A DNA stretch of 53,045 nt from Oscillospiraceae bacterium (GCA_015067945.1 SVLM01000012.1:1-53045), one strand, 5' to 3'; shown: positions 24,610-34,078, counted from the stretch's first letter. Notes: a model not told the origin generated them from the letters alone. Translations and numbers: made by a program.

Positions 24610-25522
24610 CCTGCTCACCTCCGATCCGGTAATGCCAACCAGCATGCAGAGTCGGCCAAGCCCCATCCTTACCCACCGGAGGCTCAGCCAGCAGTTGTTT
24701 TAAAGCGTCCATCATGGATTTTTCGTCCGCAACAAAAAAGCTACGCAATCCGTTTCCGGTCAGCACGCACCATTCATGCCGCAATTCCTTTTCCAGCAGA
24801 TATTGACCCAGCCACAAAAGCTGACCGAATTTGGAATCCAGCTCTTGTGCTGTTCCTTTCAGCTCCATAGTCAAAATAATCCGGCTGTTTCTAGGGATCA
24901 TGGCCTCGCGAATGATGTATTTGCCGGTTTTGGCAGACATTTTCCAATGGATTTGATTCAGGCTGTCGCCGGGGCGATACAGCCGCAATTCGTGGTTTTC
25001 CGCGTAACCGCCACCGGGCTTCGGCACCCAGGATTGTGCCAGGATCCGTTCAATGTCCGGCAGATGACGGATGGGCTTGGCCTTTGGCAGAATCGGTACA
25101 CAAAGGGCATTCTTCCGCTGGGTGGGCAAAACGAACAGTCCCAAATAATCGTAGACCCTCACCCGAATTGGCCGACAAACCAGCTCACCGCAGTGATCCG
25201 TAGGCAGCAGCTTTCCGGGTTTCAGCTTCCATTTTTCACCGGTGACGGTTCTACTTACCGAAATCCGGCATTTCACCGGTGGTGCGGGCAGCTTGCAATC
25301 CACCCGCAAATTTATCGGCTCCGCTTCACCCAAGCCTACCGGCAGTTCACAATGTGCCGAAACCTGCAGAGTCAGCATTGCCGGCAAGCTCACCAGCAAT
25401 CCCATCAAAGGCAGGCACAGCACGCCCACCAGCAACAGCCACGCGAACCACTGCAGGTAGGCAAAATAGAACACCAGGCACAGAGCAACCGTTACCAGGT
25501 ATATTAACCAACGTCTTACCAT
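24599..25522 (-). CDS. DUF58 domain protein
   Basis: This 307-residue protein has two N-terminal hydrophobic segments (about residues 4-55), a beta-rich middle and the DUF58 signature YRPGDSLNQIHWKMSAKTGK near residue 190. DUF58 proteins have a von Willebrand A-like fold and are nearly always encoded with a MoxR ATPase and often with a transglutaminase, as here. It starts 5 bases after moxR stops and overlaps the transglutaminase start by 11 bases. Confidence 0.92.
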   Translation of the reverse strand: MVRRWLIYLVTVALCLVFYFAYLQWFAWLLLVGVLCLPLMGLLVSLPAMLTLQVSAHCELPVGLGEAEPINLRVDCKLPAPPVKCRISVSRTVTGEKWKLKPGKLLPTDHCGELVCRPIRVRVYDYLGLFVLPTQRKNALCVPILPKAKPIRHLPDIERILAQSWVPKPGGGYAENHELRLYRPGDSLNQIHWKMSAKTGKYIIREAMIPRNSRIILTMELKGTAQELDSKFGQLLWLGQYLLEKELRHEWCVLTGNGLRSFFVADEKSMMDALKQLLAEPPVGKDGAWPTLHAGWHYRIGGEQDEA

Positions 25523-25527
25523 AAGCG

Positions 25528-26481
25528 TCAGACAGTTTTGGGAGCCGGTACACGCTCCAGTATCTCGCCCAAAGCCTGATACGCGGTAACACCGGCAGCC
25601 TCCGCCTTGGGTGTCAGCAGCAGACGGTGGGCAACCGTACGCAGGAACACTTCCTGCACATCCTTGGGCGTCACATAGTCTCTGCCCCGCAGTTGAGCCA
25701 CTGCCTTCGCCATGGAAGTCACTGCCAAGGTGGCTCTGGGACTGGCACCCCGGAGAATCTGCGGATCCTTCCGGGTGGCATCGATCAAGCTAACCACATA
25801 GCCGATCACCAATTCTCCAACATAGGTATTATCCACTGTTTCCTGCAGCTTTGCCAAAGCAGGTGCATCCAGCAGGGTTTCCAGCTCTTCCATAGGCTTC
25901 TTGCCCTGACGGCTGACCACCATTTTGGCTTCGTCCTCCACGCTGGGATAGCCCAGACTCATGCGAATAGCAAAACGGTCCATCTGGCTGTCCGGCAGCA
26001 GCTGGGTGCCGGCCGCACCTGTGGGGTTTTGGGTAGCCAGAACAATGAAGGGCGAGGGCAGCTTATGTACCACGCCGTCCACCGTGACCTGACCTTCCTC
26101 CATGGCCTCCAGCAAAGCGGACTGGGTACGGGAGGTTGCACGGTTCAGCTCGTCCGCCAGAAACAGATTGCACAGCACCGCACCGGGCTGATAGGTCATG
26201 GTGCCGGAGGATTGATCCAGCACAGAATAACCGGTCACATCAGAGGGCAGCACGTCCGGGGTAAACTGCACACGCTTGCAGCTTAAGCCCATCACCTTAG
26301 AAAATGCCACCGCCATGGTGGTCTTGCCCACACCGGGAATGTCCTCCAGCAGAATATGTCCGCCGGACAGCATAGATGCCATAACCCACAGCAGCTGCTG
26401 ATCCTTGCCCACGATGACGCGACGCACCTGACCCACGATCTCGCGGGCAATTTCCGCCACCTTTTTCTCTTGGATTTCCAT
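25528..26481 (-). CDS. MoxR-family AAA+ ATPase
   Basis: This 317-residue AAA+ ATPase is thought to act as a chaperone for the assembly or activation of the neighbouring DUF58 protein. Walker A is DIPGVGKTTMA, Walker B is LFLADELNRA, sensor 1 lies in FIVLATQNP, and the C-terminal lid contains RGASPRATLA. Two ATGs are possible; the one at 26481 has AGGAGG at 7-base spacing, while the one at 26487 is only one base from it. A promoter at 26510-26539 precedes the gene. Confidence 0.93.
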   Translation of the reverse strand: MEIQEKKVAEIAREIVGQVRRVIVGKDQQLLWVMASMLSGGHILLEDIPGVGKTTMAVAFSKVMGLSCKRVQFTPDVLPSDVTGYSVLDQSSGTMTYQPGAVLCNLFLADELNRATSRTQSALLEAMEEGQVTVDGVVHKLPSPFIVLATQNPTGAAGTQLLPDSQMDRFAIRMSLGYPSVEDEAKMVVSRQGKKPMEELETLLDAPALAKLQETVDNTYVGELVIGYVVSLIDATRKDPQILRGASPRATLAVTSMAKAVAQLRGRDYVTPKDVQEVFLRTVAHRLLLTPKAEAAGVTAYQALGEILERVPAPKTV

Positions 26482-26509
26482 AGACATTCCTCCTGTATGG
26501 TTTTTGTTT

Positions 26510-26539
26510 ATTATACGACATTTCACCCATAAGGGTCAA
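26510..26539 (-). promoter_or_regulatory. Promoter of the moxR operon
   Basis: A TTGACC -35 box (26534-26539), 18-base spacer and perfect TATAAT (26510-26515) lie 29 bases before the moxR ATG on the minus strand. Confidence 0.75.
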
Positions 26540-26601
26540 TGACATTCTGTAAACAGTGTGTAAATTTTGGATAATTACTCCCCGTTTACCGCAACAAACA
26601 G

Positions 26602-26630
26602 CCCCGGTCCGCCGAGTTGGCAGACCGGGG
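26602..26630 (-). terminator. Hairpin after the SLH-protein gene
   Basis: An 8-bp stem CCCCGGTC/GACCGGGG (26602-26609 with 26623-26630) follows the SLH gene stop at 26636. The T-rich tail is weak (GTTTGTTG), so termination may be partial. Confidence 0.5.
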
Positions 26631-26635
26631 TACGC

Positions 26636-27853
26636 TTATCGATACATTTGCAGACCGGGAGCATCCTGTGCCATCTTGCTGATCTGGTACAAAAGCTGTG
26701 CCATTTCGCCACGGGTCATTACCTGAGACGCTGTAAGAGCAATGCCGTTTTCGTTCATGACACTGACCGCAAGCTCCGCCCATTCAGGATCCCCTGCGGC
26801 GGCATCATCCATAGAGGAGGTGACCACCGCCAGATCCATGGCGTTCTGCAGCATCACTGCCACCTCACCGCCGGTAATCGCCTCATCCGCACCGAAAATT
26901 CCGGATTCCGAGGAAGGCAGTCCGGCTGTCAGACCGGAACGCAGCGCTGCAGCCAGGTAAGGCTTCAGCCAGGTAGGAATTTGATCCACATAGCCTACAT
27001 AGGCACTATTCCCATCCACGGGGATATTCAGGGTTTTGATCATCATCGCCAGGAACTCGCCACGGCTGACGCTCTTGTTTTCATGAAAACAGTATTCCCC
27101 ACCGATCTGTTCCCCCACAAACAGCCCCGTATTTTTCATCCATTCCGCCGCAAACCGGCAGTCAGAGCCGACGGTATCGGTGTACTGGGCAGCATTGGTG
27201 GGCTTGAGAATCTGAACCGTCACCGTTGCTTCCCTGGAAACATTGCCGGCAGGGTCGGTTGCCGTGTAGGTGAAGGAATCCGCACCAACCTTGTTCTTCT
27301 TGGGGGTATAGGTGAAGCTGCCGTCGGAATTGACAGTCAGCTCACCCCGTTTCGGCTGACGGGTGATGGTATAGGTCAGCTGCTTACCTTCCGGATCGGT
27401 TACCTTGAGTGTGCCGGTATTGGACAGATTTTTATAGGTCTCCATGGCAAAATCCTCTGCCACGGGAGCTTTGTCCTCTTTGCCGCGAATGGAAATGGTC
27501 ATAGTAGCAGCGGGTGCTACCCGGTTTTCATAAATGGGCAAAAAGGTCACCACAGCAATCTGATCCTCCTCTGTCTGCAGTGGGGAAAAGGTCATTTGAG
27601 ACACCTGCTCAGCAGTGAGGATATCACCGCTGCGAAGCACCCTGCAGCCCAGCATTACCGTACCGGTATCGGCATCAGGCAGGCCGGTAATACAAATACC
27701 GGTCAGCTCCTCGGCGGTGTCCTCTTCCGAAAAATCACCGGTGCCGAAGCAATAGACCTGATCACAATCCACCTCCAGGGCAAATACACCGGTACAAATG
27801 CCTGCTAAGCAGCACAGTGCTACCAGCAGGCAAATTGTGCGTTTGGAAAACAT
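26636..27853 (-). CDS. Secreted cadherin-like/SLH-domain surface protein
   Basis: This 405-residue protein has a signal peptide (about residues 1-26, ending in VFA). Residues 30-120 are of unknown fold. A cadherin-like or Big_9-type repeat follows at about 120-205, with the hallmark TVNSDGSFTYTPKK and DSFTYTATD. The C-terminal half shows S-layer homology features (FAAEWMKNTGLFVGE, VSRGEFLAMMIK, VMTRGEMAQLLYQI), which usually bind pyruvylated cell-wall polymers. AGGAGG lies 7 bases before the ATG at 27853, whereas the alternative ATG at 27859 is too close. It is probably a wall-attached adhesin-like or structural protein. Confidence 0.82.
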   Translation of the reverse strand: MFSKRTICLLVALCCLAGICTGVFALEVDCDQVYCFGTGDFSEEDTAEELTGICITGLPDADTGTVMLGCRVLRSGDILTAEQVSQMTFSPLQTEEDQIAVVTFLPIYENRVAPAATMTISIRGKEDKAPVAEDFAMETYKNLSNTGTLKVTDPEGKQLTYTITRQPKRGELTVNSDGSFTYTPKKNKVGADSFTYTATDPAGNVSREATVTVQILKPTNAAQYTDTVGSDCRFAAEWMKNTGLFVGEQIGGEYCFHENKSVSRGEFLAMMIKTLNIPVDGNSAYVGYVDQIPTWLKPYLAAALRSGLTAGLPSSESGIFGADEAITGGEVAVMLQNAMDLAVVTSSMDDAAAGDPEWAELAVSVMNENGIALTASQVMTRGEMAQLLYQISKMAQDAPGLQMYR

Positions 27854-27921
27854 AGTCATACCTCCTAAATATGGTCTTCAGAGGTATTGTTTGCCACCCG
27901 TGGGAGAATTATTCAAAATTT

Positions 27922-28668
27922 TCAGCTTCTTGCCAATCCATCCACGTGCAGCACCACGCCGGTGATATAAGCGGCCTCATCGGAGGCCAGGAACGCGAAG
28001 GCATTTGCGATGTCCTCCGGCTGCCCCATATGACGCAGAGGAATCTGCTGAATCATCGGTTCGATGACCTCCTTGGGTACGGCTTTCATCATATCTGTCT
28101 CAGTGATGCCGGGAGCAACTGCATTGACCCGGATACCCTTGGGCCCCAGCTCCCTTGCCCAGGAAAGGGTCATACCGTTGACGGCAAATTTGGATGCCGG
28201 GTAAGCAAAGCCGGCCGGCTGACCGTAACGGCTGACCATGGAAGAGGTGGACAAAATCACACCACTTCCCTGCTTTTCCATATATTCCACTGCCGCCCGG
28301 GTGGCGTTAAATACGCCCTTGACATTTAAATTCATCACTTTGTCAAACAGCTCCTCGGTATAGCTGTTCAGCGGAGTGCTTTCGGATACGCCTGCATTGT
28401 TAACCAGAATGTCGATGGTGCCGTAGGTTTCCGCCACCTCACGGAAGGCTGTCCGGACGGATTCCAGATTGCTCAGATCCGGACTGATCCCCCAAATGCG
28501 GGACTTGGGGTATGCCTCGATCAGCTTGGCAACCGCCTTGTCGGCAGTGGCTTTGGAGCTGGCTGTGATGACAACATTCGCTCCCTCCCGCAGAAATTTT
28601 TCCGCAGTGGCATAGCCAATACCACGGCTGCCGCCGGTGATGATTGCAACTTTATTTTGTAATCTCAT
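27922..28668 (-). CDS. Short-chain dehydrogenase/reductase
   Basis: This 248-residue SDR has the cofactor motif TGGSRGIG at residues 11-18, the structural NNAG, a catalytic serine in STSSM and the YPASK motif with catalytic Tyr and Lys. It then reads RVNAVAPGITETDM. Beyond the general FabG pattern, the stretches AYPKSRIWGISPDLSN and PLRHMGQPEDIANAFAFLAS recall the bile-acid 3-alpha-hydroxysteroid dehydrogenase BaiA as I remember it. That likeness is suggestive only, because SDR substrate specificity is hard to read. AAGGAGG precedes the ATG. It is monocistronic with a palindrome upstream. Confidence 0.9.
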   Translation of the reverse strand: MRLQNKVAIITGGSRGIGYATAEKFLREGANVVITASSKATADKAVAKLIEAYPKSRIWGISPDLSNLESVRTAFREVAETYGTIDILVNNAGVSESTPLNSYTEELFDKVMNLNVKGVFNATRAAVEYMEKQGSGVILSTSSMVSRYGQPAGFAYPASKFAVNGMTLSWARELGPKGIRVNAVAPGITETDMMKAVPKEVIEPMIQQIPLRHMGQPEDIANAFAFLASDEAAYITGVVLHVDGLARS

Positions 28669-28727
28669 AGTGAGTACCTCCTTATCCTTTTGTACTCATA
28701 GCATACCCCAGTTTTCCACATTCTTCC

Positions 28728-28740
28728 GTGACAATGTCAC
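28728..28740. promoter_or_regulatory. Candidate operator palindrome upstream of the SDR gene
   Basis: GTGACA-A-TGTCAC is a perfect 6-bp inverted repeat with a one-base centre, 60 bases upstream of the SDR start codon. Its size suits a dimeric repressor or activator site. No copy was noticed elsewhere in the window. Confidence 0.35.
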
Positions 28741-28754
28741 ATTTGGCAATAGCA

Positions 28755-28780
28755 CAGCCGCCGGCTTTCGCCGGCGGCTG
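28755..28780 (-). terminator. Hairpin at the 3' end of the TIR-SecA gene
   Basis: An 11-bp perfect GC-rich stem (28755-28765 with 28770-28780) with a 4-base loop lies 8 bases after the stop codon at 28789. There is no clear T-run on the minus strand, so it may act as an RNA-stabilising hairpin as much as a terminator. Confidence 0.55.
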
Positions 28781-28788
28781 CGTGATAC

Positions 28789-31700
28789 TTATTTTTTGAT
28801 CTGTATATCGATCAATGCTTCCACGGGGCTTGTAAGCAATCGCTGCATTTCTGCGTCCAAATAACGGTCCAGAGTCTGTTTCTTCATACTCACCTGATAC
28901 ACGGTTTCCAATACCAGGTTAATATATTTTTCCCAGGAATCCAACAGCCGTTTGCAAACAACCGAGATGCAGATCTCATCTCTGGAGTCTTCCCTGCCGA
29001 TGAATTTTTCATCCAGATCCATTTGGATTACCTCCAGCAGCACCTTGGATGCTCTGCCGCCCTTGGCCTGCCGCAGCTGAGGATAGGTCTCCCACAGCCG
29101 GTTCAGGCAAGCAATGCCGCAACGGGCCTCTCCCTTCTGCAGTTTCTGCAGTTCTGTAAGTACACGCTTGTCTTTTGCCCAGCTCTCCAACAGATCATCC
29201 GTGGTCAGCAGTCCCTCCCGAAGATCAAACCGCAGACCAACAAAGTGGCTCCGGGCCTGCTCCATATACGCAGAGCATTGATTGACCGACCGGATACCGG
29301 CAAAATAGGCATCGTGAATTGCCTTCTGTGCATAATCGATGGTGTGGTTCAGTATTTTTACATTGACGCACTCCACATCGCCGTATTGGGTTATCAACCA
29401 ATTTACTCTAGCAGAATCAAAGTACATCTTCATCGACTCGTCCTCCACAGAGCGGAAAACCCAGCTTTCGCCAATTTCACCCTGTCTGCCGCTTCTGCCT
29501 CGGGCCTGCTGCTCAGTCCGCAGCTCCGGGAAGAAGCTGGTTCCAATCACACAAAGACCACCGGCATTGACAACCGTCTGCCGGTCCGCAGCACAAAGGA
29601 TCCGGTTTTTCTCCAGCAAGGCATAGTACTTCTTGTACAGCAACGATGCCTCCTGCTCCGGCGTGGGAACGGAATACAGAAATTCGTCCAATTTCGAGAC
29701 ATCCTCGCCCAAGTTGATCAATTCCCGCCGTGTCTTCAGCTCCGGATTGCCGCCCAGCTTGATATCCGCACCTCTGCCTGCAAGAGCGTTGGTAACCAGA
29801 ATCGATCCGGGAACGCCCGCCCAAGCCATCATCGCCTCGGCATCGCTTGCATTGCGTGCATTGAGCAGCTTGTGGTCAATACCCCTCCTGCGAAGCAGCC
29901 GGGAATACTTTTCGGATTCCTCCACGCTCTGACTTACCAGCAGCAACGGCTGACCTTCTGCGTGCCGCTGCTCCACCTGATCGAGAATTGCCATATCCTT
30001 GCTTCGCATGGTCAGATACATGGGAGATTGATAATCCCGGCGTACACTGGGCTTATGGGGCGGCACCGGCACATAGTCCAGATTATAGATCTCCCGGAAT
30101 TCCTTGCGGAAGCTGACGGCAGTTGCCGTGGTACCGCAGACAAACTTGAATTTTTTCAGGAAATCCCGTACGCAGATCCGGTTAAGCACATGGCTCCTCT
30201 TTGTCAGCTGTTCCTCCGCCGCCCGGGCATTCAGTCCGTTCTCCAAGCACAGGAAATAGGTATAGCTGGCGTTAAAGGGTTCGAACATGCCTCGGTCGTT
30301 CTCTTGCACCGGAGCACCCAGTTGGATGAAATAGTCCTGATCCTTTTGGTAGTGACCACAGCAGATGATGGCCGTCCTCAGGATCTTTTCGATCTCTCTG
30401 ATATCTTCAGCCCGGGCAATATCACTGTAAGAAATTTGGAAAGTTTCTTCGATCAGCGGATAGATTTCGGGTTTAAACGACACAGTCTTCTTCGCATAGG
30501 TGTAATAGGTCTCGTCAAGAACCACCTTCTGTGCCAGATCCCAGGCCAGCCGATGCCAGGGTAGTGCCTTCATGTCGTTTTGCGTGCTGACCACAGAATA
30601 AGGATCGTTGGCCTGATCTACCAGGGTCACATCGATCTCATCGATGATAATGCTGTCCGTAGACAGATCCTGCCGCTTGGAATATATATCCCGTTCAAGG
30701 TGCAAGTAGCCAAACATCAGGGTCTTGACATCCACGTATACAACGGCCTTTCCCAAAGCAGGAACCTCGCCGTTGGCATGAACATGCAGATTCGGCACGC
30801 CCAGCAGATCATAGATACCACGCATCCAATGATAGTTCCGGTGGGTCAGATAATCCGACGCATCTACAACAAACACCGTCTCCTGATACAGTGAACGCAA
30901 AAATGCCGTCAAAACCACGGTGTAGGTCTTGCCCTCGCCGTTGAGAATCTCCGCGATCTTGCCGTCGGCCATTGCCGCTGCACCCACATACTGGACATAG
31001 TGATGGCGATAGCCCAGCACACGCATACCTGCCTCGCTGGCAAGGGCAAAGGCCTCCGGTGCAAGGCGGAATATGCTCTCCATCCGTGCCCGCTTCCGCA
31101 GCTGCTGGGCATGCTCCGTGATTTCCTCCGCTGTCAGGGAGCTGAAATCAAACTCCATGGCCTTATCCGCAACAGTATAATACTTACGCTCTGCCGCACT
31201 GTTGTTTTCCCGGGCAAAGGTCTGATAATAGTCCACATACCGGCAGGGGTCGGACGCATCGTCAAAATCATTGGCGGCAAGATCTCCGCAGTCCAGGTAC
31301 AGCACAAAGCCATCCAAGATCCGGCAGGTATCCTCGTTGCCCACATTTCGGTAGGCTTGTGCAACCTCCGGAGTAAAATACTGGCGGATAAAGTCCACCG
31401 CCTTGGGGAAATCACCGGACCGGACCGTAGCCTCCACCAAAGTATTGGCACATTCTGCCAGATCATCCGGTGCTGCCATACGATCCAGTTTCCACAGCTC
31501 AGCAAACCGCTTGTGTGCCTCATCAATGCGTTCGCCCTTTGCCAATGCTTCCGCATACACCAGCAGCAGTGCCTGCTTTTCCTTCAGCAAGTCCTGCCGG
31601 CTGTCCAAAACACCCTTTGCCGTTTTATCATAATTGCGGAGGATCTCCTCATATGCGTTGTAAAGCTCCTCTGTATAGACACCGCCACACTGCAAAACCG

Positions 31701-34044
31701 CAATATACGTCTGCAGAAGGCCGATTTTTTGCTGCGGTTCAAAGGGATACGATAGTGCTTCCTCGCACAGCATCCGTGCCGATGCATTGACACCGGAATT
31801 CTGATACATGAGCACGACCAGTCGAATAACAGCACAAAGAATATCCGCACTGTCCGGGGCCGCGGCAATATGAGGATTGTCCCTGATCAGTGCCAGCAGA
31901 GCCTGCATACTCAGCATAACTGTAGGCATGTCCCGGTTATAGAACGCATTGATGAACACCAGATACTCTGCAAAGAACCATTCTTCCACATCATCCGGGT
32001 CGATTTGCATCTGTGAGCGCTTTCTTTCCTGCATCAGCTCAACAAGCTGCTGCATCTCTTCCCTGCTGACACCAAGCAGCTCCTCGGGGTCGTAGGCACC
32101 CAGCAGCTGGCCATCATACCCCGCCGCCACTACTCGGTTTGCACCTGCAGAATAGTCCGTCATCAGTCCGCTCAGGCCCTTGGACACGACCTTCGCCAAA
32201 GGAATAAACGACTGCTTGATGTATTGATATGCCAGCTGGGCATAATCTTCTCTGGTATATTTCTCATCCGCTGCTTCCCAGTCTTCGTCAAACTCCGGCT
32301 CCTCTGTTTCTTCCGTAAGGGCAGCATCTTCAACCGTCGCTGTTTCGTACTGTTTTTCAAAGCTGTGCAGAGCCTCCTCCATTTTGGAGGAATCATAGTT
32401 CTGTCCTTCGATGAGATACCGTGCCATCTGCTGCATAAGCTGTGCAAATTCCGGCAGATCGGTGATAGAAAACAGATGCTCCAGCTTGTTGATGATCTGA
32501 ACCTGTGGTGTTACGGATACAGCAACGCTCACCACCTGCATATAATTGTCATACAAGCTATCCAGGCAGCGGGCCGCCTCCAGGTAGGCATCCGGGAACT
32601 TCGTCAGCACAATGTGTGCCACCAGCTTTTCCATGGACACCGTTCTGTTCTGAATGTCCACATCCAGCCAGCGACGCTTGTCCAGATCCATGACGACCGA
32701 CCAATCATCTACACCGCAGAGCTCCAGAATTTCACGATAGTTATTCTCAGAAATGTACGGAACAGCAACATAAGCCGCCACCACCAGAGCTGTGATCTCT
32801 TCTTCCGTGAGTGTGTCCACATTGAAAACGTTCTCAATCTGGTGCAGGATCCGATCCTTCAGCTGCATGCCTTCCGTGCCACGCATAGACAAATAGCCGG
32901 GCACATCCTCGGGAGCCACACCAATATCACGACCAAGGGACGCAGCGGTCAGCTCCACCGTTTTGGTATGTCCGCCAATGTCTGCAAAGAATTTCTGCAG
33001 CGGGGGGATCAACGCTTCCTGCTCATCCTCATACGCCCGGGTATAGTGATGGAAAAACAGCTCCAGCAAATGCTCCTCACGCATTTTGCCGATAGAAACC
33101 ACCGGGAACCAATCCTCGTAGGCGTTGACCGCATCCTGGGTGATCAGGACAATATGGCACTGCAGGGCCGTCAGCCGTTCGCACAGCTCCACATCCGGCA
33201 GTGACCGGAACTGCACATCCGGAACCACCAACAAATGTCGGTGATCCAGTTTTTCCAGCTGCTGAAACTTCGCCTCCAAAAGGTCCTGCCCTTCCAAATC
33301 CGCAAAGATTTTATCGTTCAGATTGGAAAATTCCAGACCCATAGTAAAGAAATCCCGGAGATTGCCGTATTCATTGGGCACGATGACCGCCGAGGCGTAT
33401 GACCTGGCGTGGGTTTCAATATATTTTTTGATGGTGCTTCGCTTTCCGAAACCAAACAGCTCCGTCAAAATCACCACATTGGAGCGATCAAAGGCCGCTT
33501 CAATATTGCCCAGCTCTTCGTCCCGGCTGTGCTCCACAAAATAGCCGGTTCTTGCCACCTTCAGGCCGCTGATTTGGGGCAGGTTCACGGCATAGGGCTT
33601 TTCCGGATTACCCTCTTTCCGCTTTTTCAGCAGAGTCTGGGTACGTTTGACGATAATATCCAAACCGCTTTCTTCCGCATTGCCAAGCTTGCGGTTCACC
33701 AGATTGCCGGACACAAAGGAAACATGGTTCAGCAGCAGCGTAAACTTATCCGTGTATTCCTGATCCGTGATTTTGTACACCAGGATATTGAGCTTGCCGT
33801 CTCTTTCCAGATTTCTGGCCAGCTCGATTTCGTTTTGCATATAGGTACTGGTGGTCATTGCAGCGTCACTGACCAACGCAATAAACACACTACACTGCCG
33901 AATTGCAGACACGCATTCCTCCGCAAAATTTGACACACAGAACTCATCGGATACCCAGCATTTAATGTCAGCCTGATCCAGCTTTTCTGCCAGAAGATTC
34001 TTTACTTCTCTGTCGGGCGTAGTCCAACTGATAAAAACATCCAT
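28789..34044 (-). CDS. TIR / degenerate STAND-like / SecA-motor fusion protein, 1751 aa
   Basis: Four regions can be read. Residues 1-115 are a TIR domain (MDVFISWTTPDREVK, CWVSDE, FIALVSDAAM) with the probable catalytic glutamate E72 in STYMQNEIELA. Residues 165-480 look like a STAND-type NTPase plus winged helix, but the P-loop at 194-204 reads TELFGFGKRST with Arg after the Lys, and the Walker B-like HLLVVPDV lacks acidic DD/DE. Residues 480-1000 are helical with an acidic stretch at 571-597, probably an alpha-solenoid. Residues 1005-1590 match the SecA motor: GKIAEILNGEGKT, IIIDEID, CGTTATA, ALAGRGADIKLGG and ARGRSGRQG. No SecA C-terminal zinc tail is present. The ATG at 34044 follows GGGAGGTAAG. 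It cannot be the housekeeping SecA because of its fused N-terminus. A defence or signalling role is inference. Confidence 0.9.
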   Translation of the reverse strand: MDVFISWTTPDREVKNLLAEKLDQADIKCWVSDEFCVSNFAEECVSAIRQCSVFIALVSDAAMTTSTYMQNEIELARNLERDGKLNILVYKITDQEYTDKFTLLLNHVSFVSGNLVNRKLGNAEESGLDIIVKRTQTLLKKRKEGNPEKPYAVNLPQISGLKVARTGYFVEHSRDEELGNIEAAFDRSNVVILTELFGFGKRSTIKKYIETHARSYASAVIVPNEYGNLRDFFTMGLEFSNLNDKIFADLEGQDLLEAKFQQLEKLDHRHLLVVPDVQFRSLPDVELCERLTALQCHIVLITQDAVNAYEDWFPVVSIGKMREEHLLELFFHHYTRAYEDEQEALIPPLQKFFADIGGHTKTVELTAASLGRDIGVAPEDVPGYLSMRGTEGMQLKDRILHQIENVFNVDTLTEEEITALVVAAYVAVPYISENNYREILELCGVDDWSVVMDLDKRRWLDVDIQNRTVSMEKLVAHIVLTKFPDAYLEAARCLDSLYDNYMQVVSVAVSVTPQVQIINKLEHLFSITDLPEFAQLMQQMARYLIEGQNYDSSKMEEALHSFEKQYETATVEDAALTEETEEPEFDEDWEAADEKYTREDYAQLAYQYIKQSFIPLAKVVSKGLSGLMTDYSAGANRVVAAGYDGQLLGAYDPEELLGVSREEMQQLVELMQERKRSQMQIDPDDVEEWFFAEYLVFINAFYNRDMPTVMLSMQALLALIRDNPHIAAAPDSADILCAVIRLVVLMYQNSGVNASARMLCEEALSYPFEPQQKIGLLQTYIAVLQCGGVYTEELYNAYEEILRNYDKTAKGVLDSRQDLLKEKQALLLVYAEALAKGERIDEAHKRFAELWKLDRMAAPDDLAECANTLVEATVRSGDFPKAVDFIRQYFTPEVAQAYRNVGNEDTCRILDGFVLYLDCGDLAANDFDDASDPCRYVDYYQTFARENNSAAERKYYTVADKAMEFDFSSLTAEEITEHAQQLRKRARMESIFRLAPEAFALASEAGMRVLGYRHHYVQYVGAAAMADGKIAEILNGEGKTYTVVLTAFLRSLYQETVFVVDASDYLTHRNYHWMRGIYDLLGVPNLHVHANGEVPALGKAVVYVDVKTLMFGYLHLERDIYSKRQDLSTDSIIIDEIDVTLVDQANDPYSVVSTQNDMKALPWHRLAWDLAQKVVLDETYYTYAKKTVSFKPEIYPLIEETFQISYSDIARAEDIREIEKILRTAIICCGHYQKDQDYFIQLGAPVQENDRGMFEPFNASYTYFLCLENGLNARAAEEQLTKRSHVLNRICVRDFLKKFKFVCGTTATAVSFRKEFREIYNLDYVPVPPHKPSVRRDYQSPMYLTMRSKDMAILDQVEQRHAEGQPLLLVSQSVEESEKYSRLLRRRGIDHKLLNARNASDAEAMMAWAGVPGSILVTNALAGRGADIKLGGNPELKTRRELINLGEDVSKLDEFLYSVPTPEQEASLLYKKYYALLEKNRILCAADRQTVVNAGGLCVIGTSFFPELRTEQQARGRSGRQGEIGESWVFRSVEDESMKMYFDSARVNWLITQYGDVECVNVKILNHTIDYAQKAIHDAYFAGIRSVNQCSAYMEQARSHFVGLRFDLREGLLTTDDLLESWAKDKRVLTELQKLQKGEARCGIACLNRLWETYPQLRQAKGGRASKVLLEVIQMDLDEKFIGREDSRDEICISVVCKRLLDSWEKYINLVLETVYQVSMKKQTLDRYLDAEMQRLLTSPVEALIDIQIKK

Positions 34045-34078
34045 AATGCTTACCTCCCGGTGTGTAAATGATAAATAC

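Noticed and set aside
28789..34044. The SecA-like gene as the housekeeping secretion ATPase
   Set aside because: It has about 1000 extra N-terminal residues including a TIR domain, altered motor motifs (CGTTATA, AGRGADIKLGG) and no C-terminal zinc tail.
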